From: Pachyseris speciosa
Taxonomy: Eukaryota > Cnidaria > Anthozoa > Scleractinia > Pachyseridae
NCBI GenBank assembly: GCA_016490735.1
Contig: JAEMWC010000004.1
Coordinates: 1,076,001 to 1,140,000 of the forward strand
Length of the DNA stretch: 64,000 bases
Direction: 5' to 3'
Positions 46,977 through 58,559 of the stretch are shown in pieces. The notes beneath the pieces were generated by a model. It made no database searches and was not told the origin of the DNA. It saw nothing but the letters and a program-made list of their open reading frames with translations. Made by a program: the position numbers and the translations under genes. Position 1 is the stretch's first letter; the number at the start of each line of letters is the position of its first letter.

Positions 46977-49900
46977 AGGGTTACAGCTGTAAATTCATTG
47001 TCAGCAAATACAAGAAGTTCACATGTGTGAACAGATATACTTCAATCTGTATAAGGAGTGCAAGTCAAATAAATGTTTTATGCATTCAAATAGGTCTATG
47101 AGATATATTCTGTCATGTTTGTGATCAAAAGACTGTAAGTTAATAAATGCTCGTAAGAAGCTTGGTAGCACAAGTTGTTCAAGAAAATGATTATAAAAAT
47201 AACATTGAGCACTTTTTGGTTGGTGCAGATGGATCATACAGGGGGTGACAACTCTGTGAAGGTCTGTTTTGGGAGAAAAGAAAATTCCTCCAGGAACTGG
47301 GAGACATGAGACAATGTCTGGAAAACATAAAAGTAATTTCAGGACAGCAGGAAAAAAGTCAGGAAGAAAGAAATGTTCATGAATGTGTTAGTGAAAAAAT
47401 CAGGAGGATATTCTAAACAATGCCAAAGTGAGCATTATTTTCCTTGAAATTCCTGCAAGGCATCAATTCACCCTTCTGGAGCATTAGTACCATAGTCGTG
47501 AATTTCAGGGAAATGTACTGCTCAATTTAGCATGGAATGTTCGGCTCGGTTCAGCAGACGGTGGTGGGGAGGGAGAATAGGATCGACACAAATGACTGCG
47601 AAGGAGGCTATTTAGCATCCTAACTTCAGGCACATTTTTTGGGAACTATTTTAGTCCCCCAAAAAATTTTAGTCCCAAAAAAAATGTGCGTTATTAGATG
47701 TTTTGGCATGTAGTATCGCTGAGTATTTTTACACGTTGTGCTGTATTTTGATGAGCTGTTAGGACGCCAAAACATCAAATAAGAAATTTATTATCCAACT
47801 TGTACTGCAACAAAGAATTTATAGTTAGAAAGAAAAACTTTTTTCGGGAAAGTGTGACAGGTTTTGCTTGGCATGCGCTGTAAAAACCCCCTGTAAAACA
47901 GGTTTTCTACAATACAGACATCCAAATGTACAATATCATGGAATATTTGTACTAGCCTTGTGCGTTTCTGTACATTAACTAACGGAGTTGGATAACAATA
48001 GATGACAATCATGTATCTTTGGGACTTATTACCCTTATTCCACTAATTCTCTCAAGCATTCCTAAAAACTGGAATAGAAATAAGCAGAATGGTCCCCCGA
48101 AATGCACCCTTGAATGTGTCTTGAAAGTATAATAAAGTATAAACATAGTGATACAAACGTCAAGTTGTTGTGTTGTCCTATTTAAAAAAATAGTATTCAG
48201 TAAATTGACCCTAAATTGAATCAATCAAAAAAAAAAAAACAAACAAACAAACAAAAAAAACAACAGACATTTGGGTTATATTTAACAATTAGATTATCTG
48301 TCATGTGATAGCTGATAGGGAGCAGTCTGAATCAACTATCGCGCATAGAAATCGAGAGTGATTAATCTAATTGTTTTAGTATAAATCTACAAGTCATTTA
48401 AGAATAATTATCTACTAAATTATTCAAATCCTCCTGGCGGACACTTGAAAATGTGAAGAGGCGGGCACCATTTTGTTGACGACTGACTCACTGTCTACAA
48501 CAGAATAAATGGTAAGTAGCGTAGCCAATGAGGGAACCACATTTGTGATAGAAGGCTAGTAGATCTATACTATAAATATTGTGGCATTATTAACCGAGTT
48601 GATAAGGTAAAATGGCTATTGTAAAGAGATTCAGGAGCTGATCTTTTGACTGGAAGCATTTTGTTGGTGCAAATCAAGGAACTATGGGTTGTGTGGTTTA
48701 TTTAGCCCTGATGCTACACCACTGAAGGCAATGAATGTGCTTGGCAGCATCAAAAACAAAGAAAAATTTGTCAACAACTAGTTTTCATCCAGCTAATAAT
48801 TCTGGGATGCTTTGGATTTCAACAGATGTGAATGAGCATGAACAGGTTTGCCTTTGGCATGAAGCAAGGGTGTGGGTGGGAAAGGGGGTCTTGTGCCAAC
48901 TTTTGCAAAGACAAGTTAGTATGTGAAGTATTTGTCACTAGCTTTTCAAGCAATGCTGCTAACAAATCAACCTCACTAAAGTTTTTTCATTGTGAAAATG
49001 ACAATCATTCCGACCCTCCTTTTAAGGTGGCTGAACACAGTTTTGGTATGTTTTGAGTATATATCATTTGTTAAGGTGCATGTTGTGTGAGAAATATTGG
49101 AACTTAGAAGCTGAAAACTACAGTGACGGAAGATTTTTATTAATGACTAACATAGGCACTTTTGCCTGTTTCCATGGCAACACAGATGATTAAACACAAA
49201 GACGTCTTATAAAAGGAGCGGTACCTAAGGTACGTTTGGATCATTTGTCAATCAACCGTCGACTGATACAGAACTCCGTGAAAATTTGTGCAATAAAAGA
49301 ACGCTTCTGAGCAACAAGTTTGTTGTATTTTGTGTCTTTCTTGTTTTTGAGTTCCTCGTTGACTTTTATTGCCATGGAAGAATATGTGGAGGTTTGTATG
49401 TTCTGAAATTGCTGTGCCGATGTTTGAACAGTTCGATTTATGGCACTAATTTTGAAATTCGAAATGGTTTGCTTACGCCATCGCACAATGGTGACAGTAA
49501 AACTAAAATGCAAATGAAACAGGGGGCGGAGCTTTTCCTTTTATAGGGAGTCGTGTTTAAAAGCAAGCCTAAAATTTCACTTTTATGGATCTGACGTAAA
49601 ATCCATTCATAAGATTTTCACATGAACTTGCACACAGCTTTCGATAAATAATTGTTTGAAATGAACTTGAATAAATTTTAACAGGTTTTTAAAAATTAAA
49701 GAATAAAGCTGCCCAATGAAAATTGATCGTTTACTGAATTCCTTTGTTCGACTTCTGTTTTAGAGTTCTTATTACTTGAAATGCATTGAAAATAAGAATG
49801 CTGCCAAATTTCATAAAATTCTTGTTTGCGTACATCGTTTTGAAAGTAAAAAATACATCAGTCTTGCATGCTTTCCTTTGTACACTGCGCACCACATGAT

Positions 49901-50274
49901 AATAAGCAACATTTGCAAAGTTCAGCTAGTTTTTTCATTTCATGATTTGAGGAACGTGTTTCAATAGCCAACAAAAACAGGCAAAAAAGTCACCATGCTT
50001 TTTATTGGTCTGACTACTTGTAACCCACGCCGTCACATGAATTGTTGTTGACCGGGTAATCAGTACATTTTTCTGATTATAATCGATGATTGATAGGTTG
50101 GGAAAATTATCCGATTATTTCCGATAATCGATTCACTTTTATGGATCTGACGTAAAATCCATTCATAAGATTTTCAGCCAATTCCCAACACTACTAGTTG
50201 CCTACAATTAAATTGCTTCTAGCACTGAAGCAGCCATAGTCTTGCTACAATCATATTGACAAATAAAATTGACT
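46977..50274. other. No gene recognised; assorted repeats
   Basis: Poly-A/(AAAC)n at 48227-48260. At 48595-48725 the order of motifs (GAGTTGATAA, then GGGTTGTGTGGTTTAT, then GCTACACCACTG) parallels the Penelope 3' end at 21300-21440, so this may be an old solo end. A 45-bp sequence starting ACTTTTATGGATCTGACG occurs at about 49577 and again at about 50137. A minus-strand frame (49241-49513) is preceded by TATAAAAGG; no family was recognised. Confidence 0.4.
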
Positions 50275-50464
50275 TTAAAGCCTGGTTCACACTAGCGACA
50301 TAATGACATAAGGAAAAGATCAGTTCTTTGTTTATGTTATGTTCAAGCTGTTATGTTGCTATTATGTCATTATGTCTGCATGTTCACACTGGAAACATGT
50401 TCTTTTTTACATTGATATAACGTCCATTTTATGTTGTTATGTTGCTAGTGTGAACCAGGCTTAA
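50275..50464. mobile_element. TTAA-flanked MITE, 182 bp
   Basis: TTAA at 50275-50278 and 50461-50464; termini AGCCTGGTTCACACTAGCGA on the left and the complement of GCCTGGTTCACACTAGCA on the right. The interior is rich in ATGTTATGTTGC words. Confidence 0.85.
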
Positions 50465-51296
50465 TTAATTCATAAGTAGGTAAGTAATACACTACTGCCC
50501 AAAGATAAAATTCACAAGCATGATAATATTATCCACATACAAGTTATGTGTATTTGAGCAGTAGTTTTCTATGTATTCTGTACAAAATGGTTTTTGAGCC
50601 CATCAACCATGATACCGAGGGCTTTGATATGTAACTGTTTGTTAGTACAGTACAGTTTTCCACTATGAAATGTTAAATTATCTTCAGTTTTAGGCTGTCT
50701 TCAAATTGAAAGGGGACTTAAACCATGACACCAAGAGTCAGCCTTGTTACAAGCTGATCAAGCGCCTCAATAAAAGGGATGACCAGATTAAGCCAAGACT
50801 GATTCTTTAACAGTTGTTTAGAAGCATACTTAATTTTTTTGTTCCATTTAGCCCATTCAATTTGCAAAATATAGTAATTCCCCTTTGTGCTCACTGAGGG
50901 CTACAAAGGTCTTTATTAACCAATAAATATTGTAAAAATAAAGTCAATGTTGTTGTTTAACATACCTATAATCTGATGGCTTTCAAATTCCCAATTTCAT
51001 AGCAGAGACATGGTTGTGAAATATAGTAAAATCAAAGAGTAAGATGCATCTGGATACAGATTGTCTGAACTATCCTTAGTTGCTACCTACAGGCCAGAAT
51101 TGTTTTGAGGGAGAAAACCCAGCCCTATTTAATAAATACTTGTATAATGCCACACCTTATCCAGACTTGCAAATAACTCTTTTCCTAATACCTTTTAATA
51201 GTTCTTCACTCAAAAATTCCAAACGAACATTATCTGCTTCTGATTTTATTCTTTGGGATAGAATGCAAAGAAGGACTTTTCTGAGAAAATTACGGT
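50465..51296. other. No gene recognised
   Basis: AT-rich. A 72-codon frame at 51080-51298 (KRTLSASDFILWDRMQRR) overlaps the edge of the next foldback; no family was identified. Confidence 0.35.
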
Positions 51297-51569
51297 GAAA
51301 TAGTCCAGTTTCGAGTTCGCCATAACCGCTGAATAAAAGTACTGAGAACGCGTTTGTACAACTTTAGCCTTGACGTAAAGTAAAATAATCACAAATTCCA
51401 GCGAGAAGATGACCTGTACACAGCTCTGTCTATTGTTTAATATTCAAATTTGTGTCACTTTCCACCGGTACTTGTGAATATTTTACTTTAGGTCGAGGCT
51501 AACGGTGTACAAATGTGTTCTCAGTGCTTTTATTCAGCAGTCATAGCGAACTCAAAACTGGACAATTTC
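51297..51569. mobile_element. Foldback MITE, 273 bp
   Basis: Arms of about 70 bp: GAAATAGTCCAGTTTCGAGT ... AATAAAAGTACTGAGAACGC on the left and the near-complement on the right (AGTGCTTTTATTCAGCAG, CGAACTCAAAACTGGACAAT). The copies differ at about ten sites. Confidence 0.8.
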
Positions 51570-51889
51570 ATGTCTCTGTTTTTGTTGAAAGTGTGTTGTT
51601 ACAGTACCTTGATAGCCTTCTAACTAAAATAAAAGCTAATAAAAAAGTACTTTTCCTTTAGCACTGTTTAATATGCTGCATAAGATGGTTCCTAACATCG
51701 AGTCTACAGATAAAACCATACAGTATGACCACTCAAATCAAAGCTACTGAGTAGCAATGGCCTACAATACCTTATTTCAAAATGTTACAGAAGATGCTTT
51801 TGGTTCCACATGAGGATTCAAATGAAAAGTAACAAGGAGGACTGACATTTTTGTCAGGTGTTTTGCCAAAAAAATAACTTCTAATTGGA

Positions 51890-52210
51890 GCCCTCTAATT
51901 TTGGGTTGTTTTTCGATTTTGTCTGGATTTGTCAGAATTGTTGCGTGTAAACTGCAATTCGATTGAAAGAAGATGTAATGCAATTTGCGAACCACTCTAA
52001 TGGAAGGTTGGTTTCTTTGTGTAAGCAAGGAAAAATGCATTTTTTGCACACATTATATCTCCAAAGAAAAAAAATTGGTGAAAAAAAATACCAGACAATG
52101 TTTTTCAATCAAATCGCAGTTCACATGCATGCACATGCAGATAAATCCGAGCAAAATCGAAAAATGACCCAAAATTCAACATAGGCTGGTTATGCTCCAA
52201 GGCCTTCAAT
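51890..52210. mobile_element. Foldback element, copy 2 (inverted relative to 39895-40240)
   Basis: It shares GTTGTTTTTCGATTTTGTCTGG, TGTAAACTGCAATTCGATTG and GGTTATGCTCCAAGGCCTTC with the copy in intron 3 of gene B. The central block GAAGGTTGGTTTCTTTGTGT is in the opposite orientation. Its right end abuts the TA of the next element. Confidence 0.7.
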
Positions 52211-52537
52211 TACAGTCAAATCTTGATTGTAAATACGGACTTGTCGGGACTGGAGAAAATACTCTGGATAATTGAGAATCCAGATAATTGAAAATAAGAA
52301 AACTAAATTGGTGCTCAATGTGATAGCATACTGTATGGTAGAAACGAACTTCATGCAAAAAGTTTGGTCTAAAACGATAATGTTTGGTTTTTGAAAAGAA
52401 AACAAACTTGTTTCAAATGCAGCTTTCACTGCCTAAATTAAAAATGATTGTTTCTAGGCATCTTCATCATGCCTTGTTACTATCATGAATAAATAGTCTG
52501 ATAATCGAGAGGTGCAAATAATCAAGGTTCGACTGTA
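52211..52537. mobile_element. pogo/Tigger-like MITE with TA duplication
   Basis: TA at 52211-52212 and 52536-52537 flank CAGTCAAATCTTGAT and the complement of ATCAAGGTTCGACTG. These are typical pogo-type (Tc1/mariner) ends, and the internal ATAATTGAG / TAATCGAGA words also fit. The interior is too short for a transposase. Confidence 0.75.
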
Positions 52538-53402
52538 TTTCACTTGAACTCTCATGTAGTGAAAAGGTTGTAACTACATTCAATAAAATAAAAACCATTT
52601 TAAGAGGAATCAATTTTTACATTTGCTGGAATCAATATTGTAACCTCAACTTTGATACAAAATGATCTGTTAAATTGTCTTATCGAATTGACATGGACAA
52701 TAAATTAAGCTTGCACTCCTTTCATGATAAGACTAAAGACAGAATGAAATCATTTTTAATTATCTTCTTTTCATGATCACTTCTTGTCACTGACCCAATT
52801 GGATTAAGTCTTCACTATGTGGGAAAGTAAACCTCAAGAAAAATGCTTTCTTCCAATGTGTCTGCATGGAAAATATGCATGTCCACTTAAACCATATGCA
52901 AATCTCCAATCAAAAGGATCAAAGTGTAAAAATGTACTCTGGTAGAATGCAAAGGCCTTCATCAATATCATCTAAATTCATAGATCGGTTGACTGTGATC
53001 AGGTACATGAACAAGATTTAATGACTGAAACCTGGGGAAGGAATGGATCAAGTGGTCAGTACACTGCTTAGAAAAAAGGCTGACTCATAACAACAAACAT
53101 ATAATGAAAACAAACAAAACAAGAACAAACATTTATGACTAACAGTTCCAGGAAACCAGTATTCATATTTAATAATCTTTGAATATTTAACCCATACAGG
53201 GATGAGAGAAATGGAGGTCAACTAACTAAAATAATTATTTTAAAACATGAGAAAATATAAATGAACTAGCAAAGGACAAAGCTGTACAAGTTACTTCTTG
53301 GACTGAGACTTGGAAAGGAAAGTGAGCAGATCAGACACTCCTGCTCTTCTTCAGTAGAAGAAACCTACATTTCTAAAGCAATAAATATATGCAGGAATAT
53401 AC
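52538..53402. other. No gene recognised
   Basis: AT-rich. No conserved protein trace and no inverted repeat seen. Confidence 0.35.
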
Positions 53403-53575
53403 CCTATGCAAAAATGGCTGCCTTTAAATTATTCTTCTGTTGTTATTCAAAATAGCCTCAGTAACCTCGCTTTGGAGATCAAAATACTAAAGAATTTGTT
53501 ATCCCAAACATAGTTTGTGAGGCCATCTTGAATACGAACAAAAGAATAATCTAAAGGCAGCCATTTTTGCATAGG
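53403..53575. mobile_element. Hairpin MITE, 173 bp
   Basis: CCTATGCAAAAATGGCTGCC and its complement are the ends. Arms run about 60 bp each (TTATTCTTCTGTTGTTATTC and its counterpart). A stray copy of one end (CATTTTTGCATAGGGT) lies at 57172. Confidence 0.8.
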
Positions 53576-53597
53576 AAACGTAAAGCTCGTGGGATCC

Positions 53598-56570
53598 CTT
53601 GTAGAACCAATTATATTTTAAGCCTATGTTAATACTATTTTTTAACTATGTTAAACTATTTTGTTGCTATGTTTGGCTTGAAACCATCTATTTTATTGCT
53701 ATGTTGCCAAATATATAAAATAGTCCATGGTATTTAAAGCATATCTCTCAACTATGCGAAAGCTATGTCAGAATAACATAGTTTCTAAATAACTATTTTA
53801 ATACTATTTAGCTTACTGACATGGTCCTAAAGTGCCTATTTTTTCACTATTCAGAAAAAAAGTTTGTCCCAACAGTCGACATACATTTTAAATAGATACT
53901 ATTTATTCACTATGTGCCGGTCTCAAATAGCTTTAAAATATTGCATTGATGAGATATTTGGAGGCAAACATTACATAGCTTGTAAATAGATGCTATTTAA
54001 AACATATTTTTCAGGTGTTATTCATCACTGTGAGCCAACAAAATAGCATTAAAATAGGTCTTAATTTTCTGTTGTTTAAATGCTACAGGAATGTGCTATT
54101 TAAAAGCTATTTGGTTCCCTGAGTGCCTTTGGTGAGAAATGAAATAGAATTTGAATAGCCTATGTAATCTCTATGTCATGGAATTCATATCTGGACAGGA
54201 TTAAAGTTCAAACAACTGAGCATAGTGTAGGGCAGGTAAATTATTAAAAAATGTTGAAATTGGTATCATGGAAAGTATTCTCAAATTATTTATCTTCAGC
54301 ACCTTGTCACCTTAAATTCTAACTAAAGTGGGCTTGCATTATTGTTTCCCAAGTCAATGGCCATGCCAATCGTCTCTGATGAAAGATCTTGCTGCACGTC
54401 TCTTAGTCGAATATCATCATCAACAGTAGGTTTAATGAATTCCCCACTTCGTCGACATTTAGTAGTTTTTGGTATTTCATCTTTGGAGTCATACAGGCAA
54501 CATTTCTCCACTTTGAGGTTGACATTTTTCACGATTTGTTAGCATTTTATTCAGAAAGTTCGAAATTCGTGGCCGCCATCTTTATTCTTGCCTGGTTACA
54601 AAGTTGCTAGGTTACCCAGTTGTTAGTGTGGTTTGTCACCTTCGAATCGAATGAAAAGTGTCGCTTGTAACGCGGCATAACTTCAAAGAAGGAGTGATGT
54701 TTCAAGATCCAATGGAAACCTTTGCCTTTCTAAATCAAAATCGCGATTTTCGATGTGTGATATTTCACAGCGTCCTCTTGCGATTGAACTACTTGGTGAG
54801 CCTTCGTGGTGTTTCTTTTTACGGAAATTTCACTAGACTTTGCTGTTGAGTGTGCTGTTGAGTTTCTTCCATGAGTCAGTTTGACGTTCAAGTTCATCTG
54901 AAGTTCTGCATCGATCAACGTACGTTTAAAGCTTTATAAACTTCTTATTAAGCTTAGTTGTTGAGCGATTTGCAAGTTTCCACTGGAATGGCTGTTTAAA
55001 CACGTGAGAACTTTTAGAAGATCAGTTAGCCTGGCATTTATCGTGTGGCATGGATTGCTCGCTACTCCTCACTGATTTCTAAGATTAATTAAGATTTATA
55101 TAAACTTATAGGTCTACGTTGGAACTTTCTTCTATAACCACGTACAGGTATCCAAAACATTTCGCATCATTCTCAAACAGTAAAACAATTCAGCAGATCA
55201 AGGTTGGCCACTGCACTATATGACTAGTTATTGGCATGGAGTGACACATAGAAAGCTATTTTCTTAATGTTTTCACCATATGCATATCAGAGAAGTTGAG
55301 TGTTGGAGCGCTGTTGTTTTCTGGCTGCCTTAAATACGGCATACCTCTTATTCTTGCCTGGTTTTGAGACAGATAATAGGGAATGATTTCCACACAGCCC
55401 CATACATTAACTTAACTATACGTACATTAAGCATTAAGCAGGCCTTGAGGTTGAACCCTCATTCACCAAGAGGCTACTAAAAACACGATATCAGTACATG
55501 TCCCTACAGTATTCTCTTTTAAGACCCATAAACATGTTCATTGAACTTTTGAGTCGTGATGGTGGCCCATTTCACCTTGCAGCGTTTTTTTTTTTTTGAC
55601 AAAGTTGACACCCCCATCTTCTTGAAAAGAAAACTGCTAATAATTTTTATTTATAAACCTTTGCGACCTATCTGATAATTTTTGGTACTTCCATGCAAGG
55701 TTCTAATAAATATTGACTGATTTTTTTTTCAGGGACAAAAGATGGTGTTCAAAGGAAAAGGATAGCTCTTTGTTTTTTTTTTTAAACCATGCAGGTTTTA
55801 GGCTTCCATTGTAATTTATTTTGTAGAACTTTTGTCTCCATAGTTTTTTCTGAACAAGATTTATAAAATATTTCTTTGGAGTGAATTGCATAAAATAAAG
55901 TATTTTGAATATGGTTCTCGGTCTACTGTTGTTGACTGTGGTTCAATACTCTGCTGGACTTTTTTTGGCTTAAATCTCCAGTTATCTCTTCCTATGTCGA
56001 TGCTATGTAAATGATATTTAAAATCTATGTAAACTCTACCAATGCCCATGTTTTAAAGGCTATTTATAATGCATGTTATATCTACATTTTAAAGCTATTT
56101 AATTCCTATTTTAGCTGGAGGTAGTGTCAAGTTTCTTACTTCTCTCTATGTCAATGCTATGTTAATTATATTTTGAACCTATTCAAACTCCATTGATGCC
56201 CATGTTATATGTTAAATCTATTTTACAGCTATTTAAATACTATTTTAGTTCTATTTCATTTCACAATCCATGACTACTTAAAACATATTTTAATGCTATT
56301 TGGAGTCTATTTCCTTTGCTTGTAAAAACTACTTGGTTAGTAATGCTAAAAAAATAGTTTTTAAATAGACTATTTAATGGTTCCATTTGAATAGTAAAAA
56401 AATAGGATTTGAATTCATTTTAAAAAGCAAAATCATAGCACTAGCATAGTCCTTAAATATATGACCTTGTATGATTTCTAAAATAGTTATAAAATATGCC
56501 CTAAATACCATTTAAATAGATTTCTGACATAGCATTTACATAGTCAATAAATAGTGTTGGATTCTACAAG
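53598..56570. mobile_element. 3-kb TIR element with AAATAG-rich arms and unique cargo
   Basis: The ends CTTGTAGAACCAA and (complement of right) CTTGTAGAATCCAA are inverted. Arms at 53600-54180 and 55980-56560 are packed with CTATTTTAA / TTTAAATAG / CTATGTTAAT words in opposite senses, dozens of times. The central 54250-55900 lacks these words and looks like captured unique DNA. No transposase was recognised. Target duplication not determined. Confidence 0.6.
54323..54532 (-). CDS. Possible exon in the cargo of the AAATAG element; unrecognised
   Basis: A 69-codon minus-strand frame with balanced composition (KVEKCCLYDSKDEIPKTTKC, VDDDIRLRDVQQDLSSE) ending in TAG. About 45 bp upstream, on the same strand, is AAGATGGCGGCC, the consensus of YY1-type start-site elements in animal promoters. 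The frame from that ATG closes after ten codons, so splicing or a different start would be needed. It may be a captured 5' gene fragment or chance. Confidence 0.25.
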   Translation of the reverse strand: MKNVNLKVEKCCLYDSKDEIPKTTKCRRSGEFIKPTVDDDIRLRDVQQDLSSETIGMAIDLGNNNASPL

Positions 56571-56574
56571 AGAT

Positions 56575-57172
56575 GTGGCTGGATTGACAAGGATACTTCA
56601 CAAATTAATGTGATCAAGTAAGCTGAAGCCACTCTAAGGGCACTAAGGCCACAAGGTAGCGAGCATTACCCCTTAAATCTACCAAAGCAAAGATTGAGCC
56701 CAAGCATTAGCAGCCATGGACAGCTGTTTCGGCCTTGTTAGGCCTCATCAGCATGACATAGTTAATGCTCAGGCTCAAGCACCCACATATCAATAAAACA
56801 AGCAATGAAAACGTACATGTAAAGCATGTGGGATGTGGCTGGAGTGACAAGGATACTTCACAAATTAATGTGATCAAGTAAGCGAAGCCACTCTAAGGGC
56901 ACTAAGGGGTAATGCCTGCTACCTTGTGACCTTAGTGCCCTCAGAGTGGCTTCAGCTTACTTGATCACATCAATTTGTTAAGTATTCTTGTCACTCCAGC
57001 CACATCCCACAAGCTTTACGTTTTCATTGCTTGTTTTATTGATACGTGGGTACTTGAGCTTGAGCATTAGCTATGCCTCGCTGATGAGGCCTAACAAGGC
57101 CGAAACAGCTGTTGATGACTGCTAATGCTTCAGCTTACTTGATCACATTAATTTGTGAAGTATCCTTATCCA
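56575..57172. repeat. Nested inverted and direct repeats
   Basis: The block GACAAGGATACTTCACAAAT...ATCAAGTAAG...CCACTCTAAGGGCACTAAGG occurs at 56585 and 56846 in direct order. Inverted forms lie at 56935-56990 and 57125-57170. Between them GATGAGGCCTAACAAGGCCG and its complement sit at opposite sides. The GGCCTAACAAGGCCGAAACA motif recalls Penelope-type 3' ends, so a rearranged Penelope terminus is possible. Confidence 0.6.
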
Positions 57173-58558
57173 TTTTTGCATAGGGTCTATTGGCCACACT
57201 AGTTGGCACAATGAATAAAGTGACAACTTACCATTCTGAACTTCGGTGATAATAGTAACCTTCAATGGTCGCTGCAGATTTCTGAAGACACACATAGTAA
57301 AACCCAGCAAATGATGCCCCATTGATATCTGTTATTGTGTGGTCTGGAACTAAGAAGTGTTCCTGTAAATGAAAGAAAGCAGAAAATTTGGAATTCATGG
57401 AAGAAATGTTGGACTTTGGACATGGAGCATTCCAATTATGTTTCATTTCCTAGCCAATGAGGGTACTTAATTCCAAGACAAACATTAAGCTCCAAATGAA
57501 ACACTAACAGGAACAATTCACGTTCACCCTCACCTCCTAGAACAAATAAATATTGACTCAGATAATGGTGTCAAAGGGATAGTTTCATGGTTTGGCACAT
57601 GTGTAAGCTATGACATAGCCCACTCAATTCCACTGGTTAGAAACCAATCAGTTGTGAATAGTTAACTTGTGCATCCAGTCAGGAATAAAACCTTCAGACC
57701 GAAGAATAAATTTGATGTTCAATATTAAATTCAACATTTTCTGTGTAAATCCATGAAATTTGGTCATCAGTCATTCTGCTAGCCTTCATGTAGCCATATG
57801 GCTACGTGAATACTATCATTCTGCTTGCACAAAATTAGTCTGTGATCACTGAAATTTATGTGGTTGATATGAAAACTAAAATGTACTTTATGCATGGAGT
57901 CAGAACATTCAAAATGAATTCTAATAGGCAATCTCATCTTTATCATCACTTTTTGTGACCAACTACGATGTTTTCAAAGGCAAATTTACCACAAGAGTCA
58001 TCTGCATGCTTCCAATTGTTTTATGAATAATATAATTGAATGGGCTAAGGTTACAGCTTGCAAATGCACTGAGCCCTGAACCCCTCCCTTTAAGCCTTGT
58101 TTATCCATACATCCCCAGAGGAATGCCACCAGATATTCCAGGGAGGGGAGATGGGTCTCAAAGGTGAATATGTACAGTCTTTATAAAAGGAAGTACAAAT
58201 TTGTGGAGGGAGTGGGATCCTAATCTGAAAGAAGAACAAAAGAAGAATTCTGTGGAAGGTGGGTGAAATTGGATATTTTATGGATGAAACATTTCTTACT
58301 GACTGAATTTCATAAAAACCACTTCCTATTAATAACAGTTTTTTTCAAACAAAATGGTTGGAACAAAGCAACTTTTAACTCTTTTTGGCTCATCATGGAG
58401 ATCCTAGGCCATGTTTGGTCATTCACAATCTACCACTAGAATAAATGACTGATTTATTGATTTGGGCCAAGTTGCTCAAAGCATCAGGTTAGCACTAACC
58501 TGGGTTAAATACCATGACAACCTATAGGTTTTAATACATCTTAACCAATGGTTAGTGA
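57173..58558. other. No gene recognised
   Basis: A stray MITE end at 57172, then AT-rich DNA. The minus-strand frame 57228-57446 has no family match. At 58480-58560, GTTAGCACTAACCTGGGTTA and TAACCAATGGTTAG are small palindromes, probably a decayed MITE. Confidence 0.35.
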
Positions 58559-58559
58559 G

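Noticed and set aside
49241..49546. Opposed frames with TATAAAAGG on each side
   Set aside because: The TATA-like words face each other and could be degenerate inverted ends; no protein family recognised on either strand.
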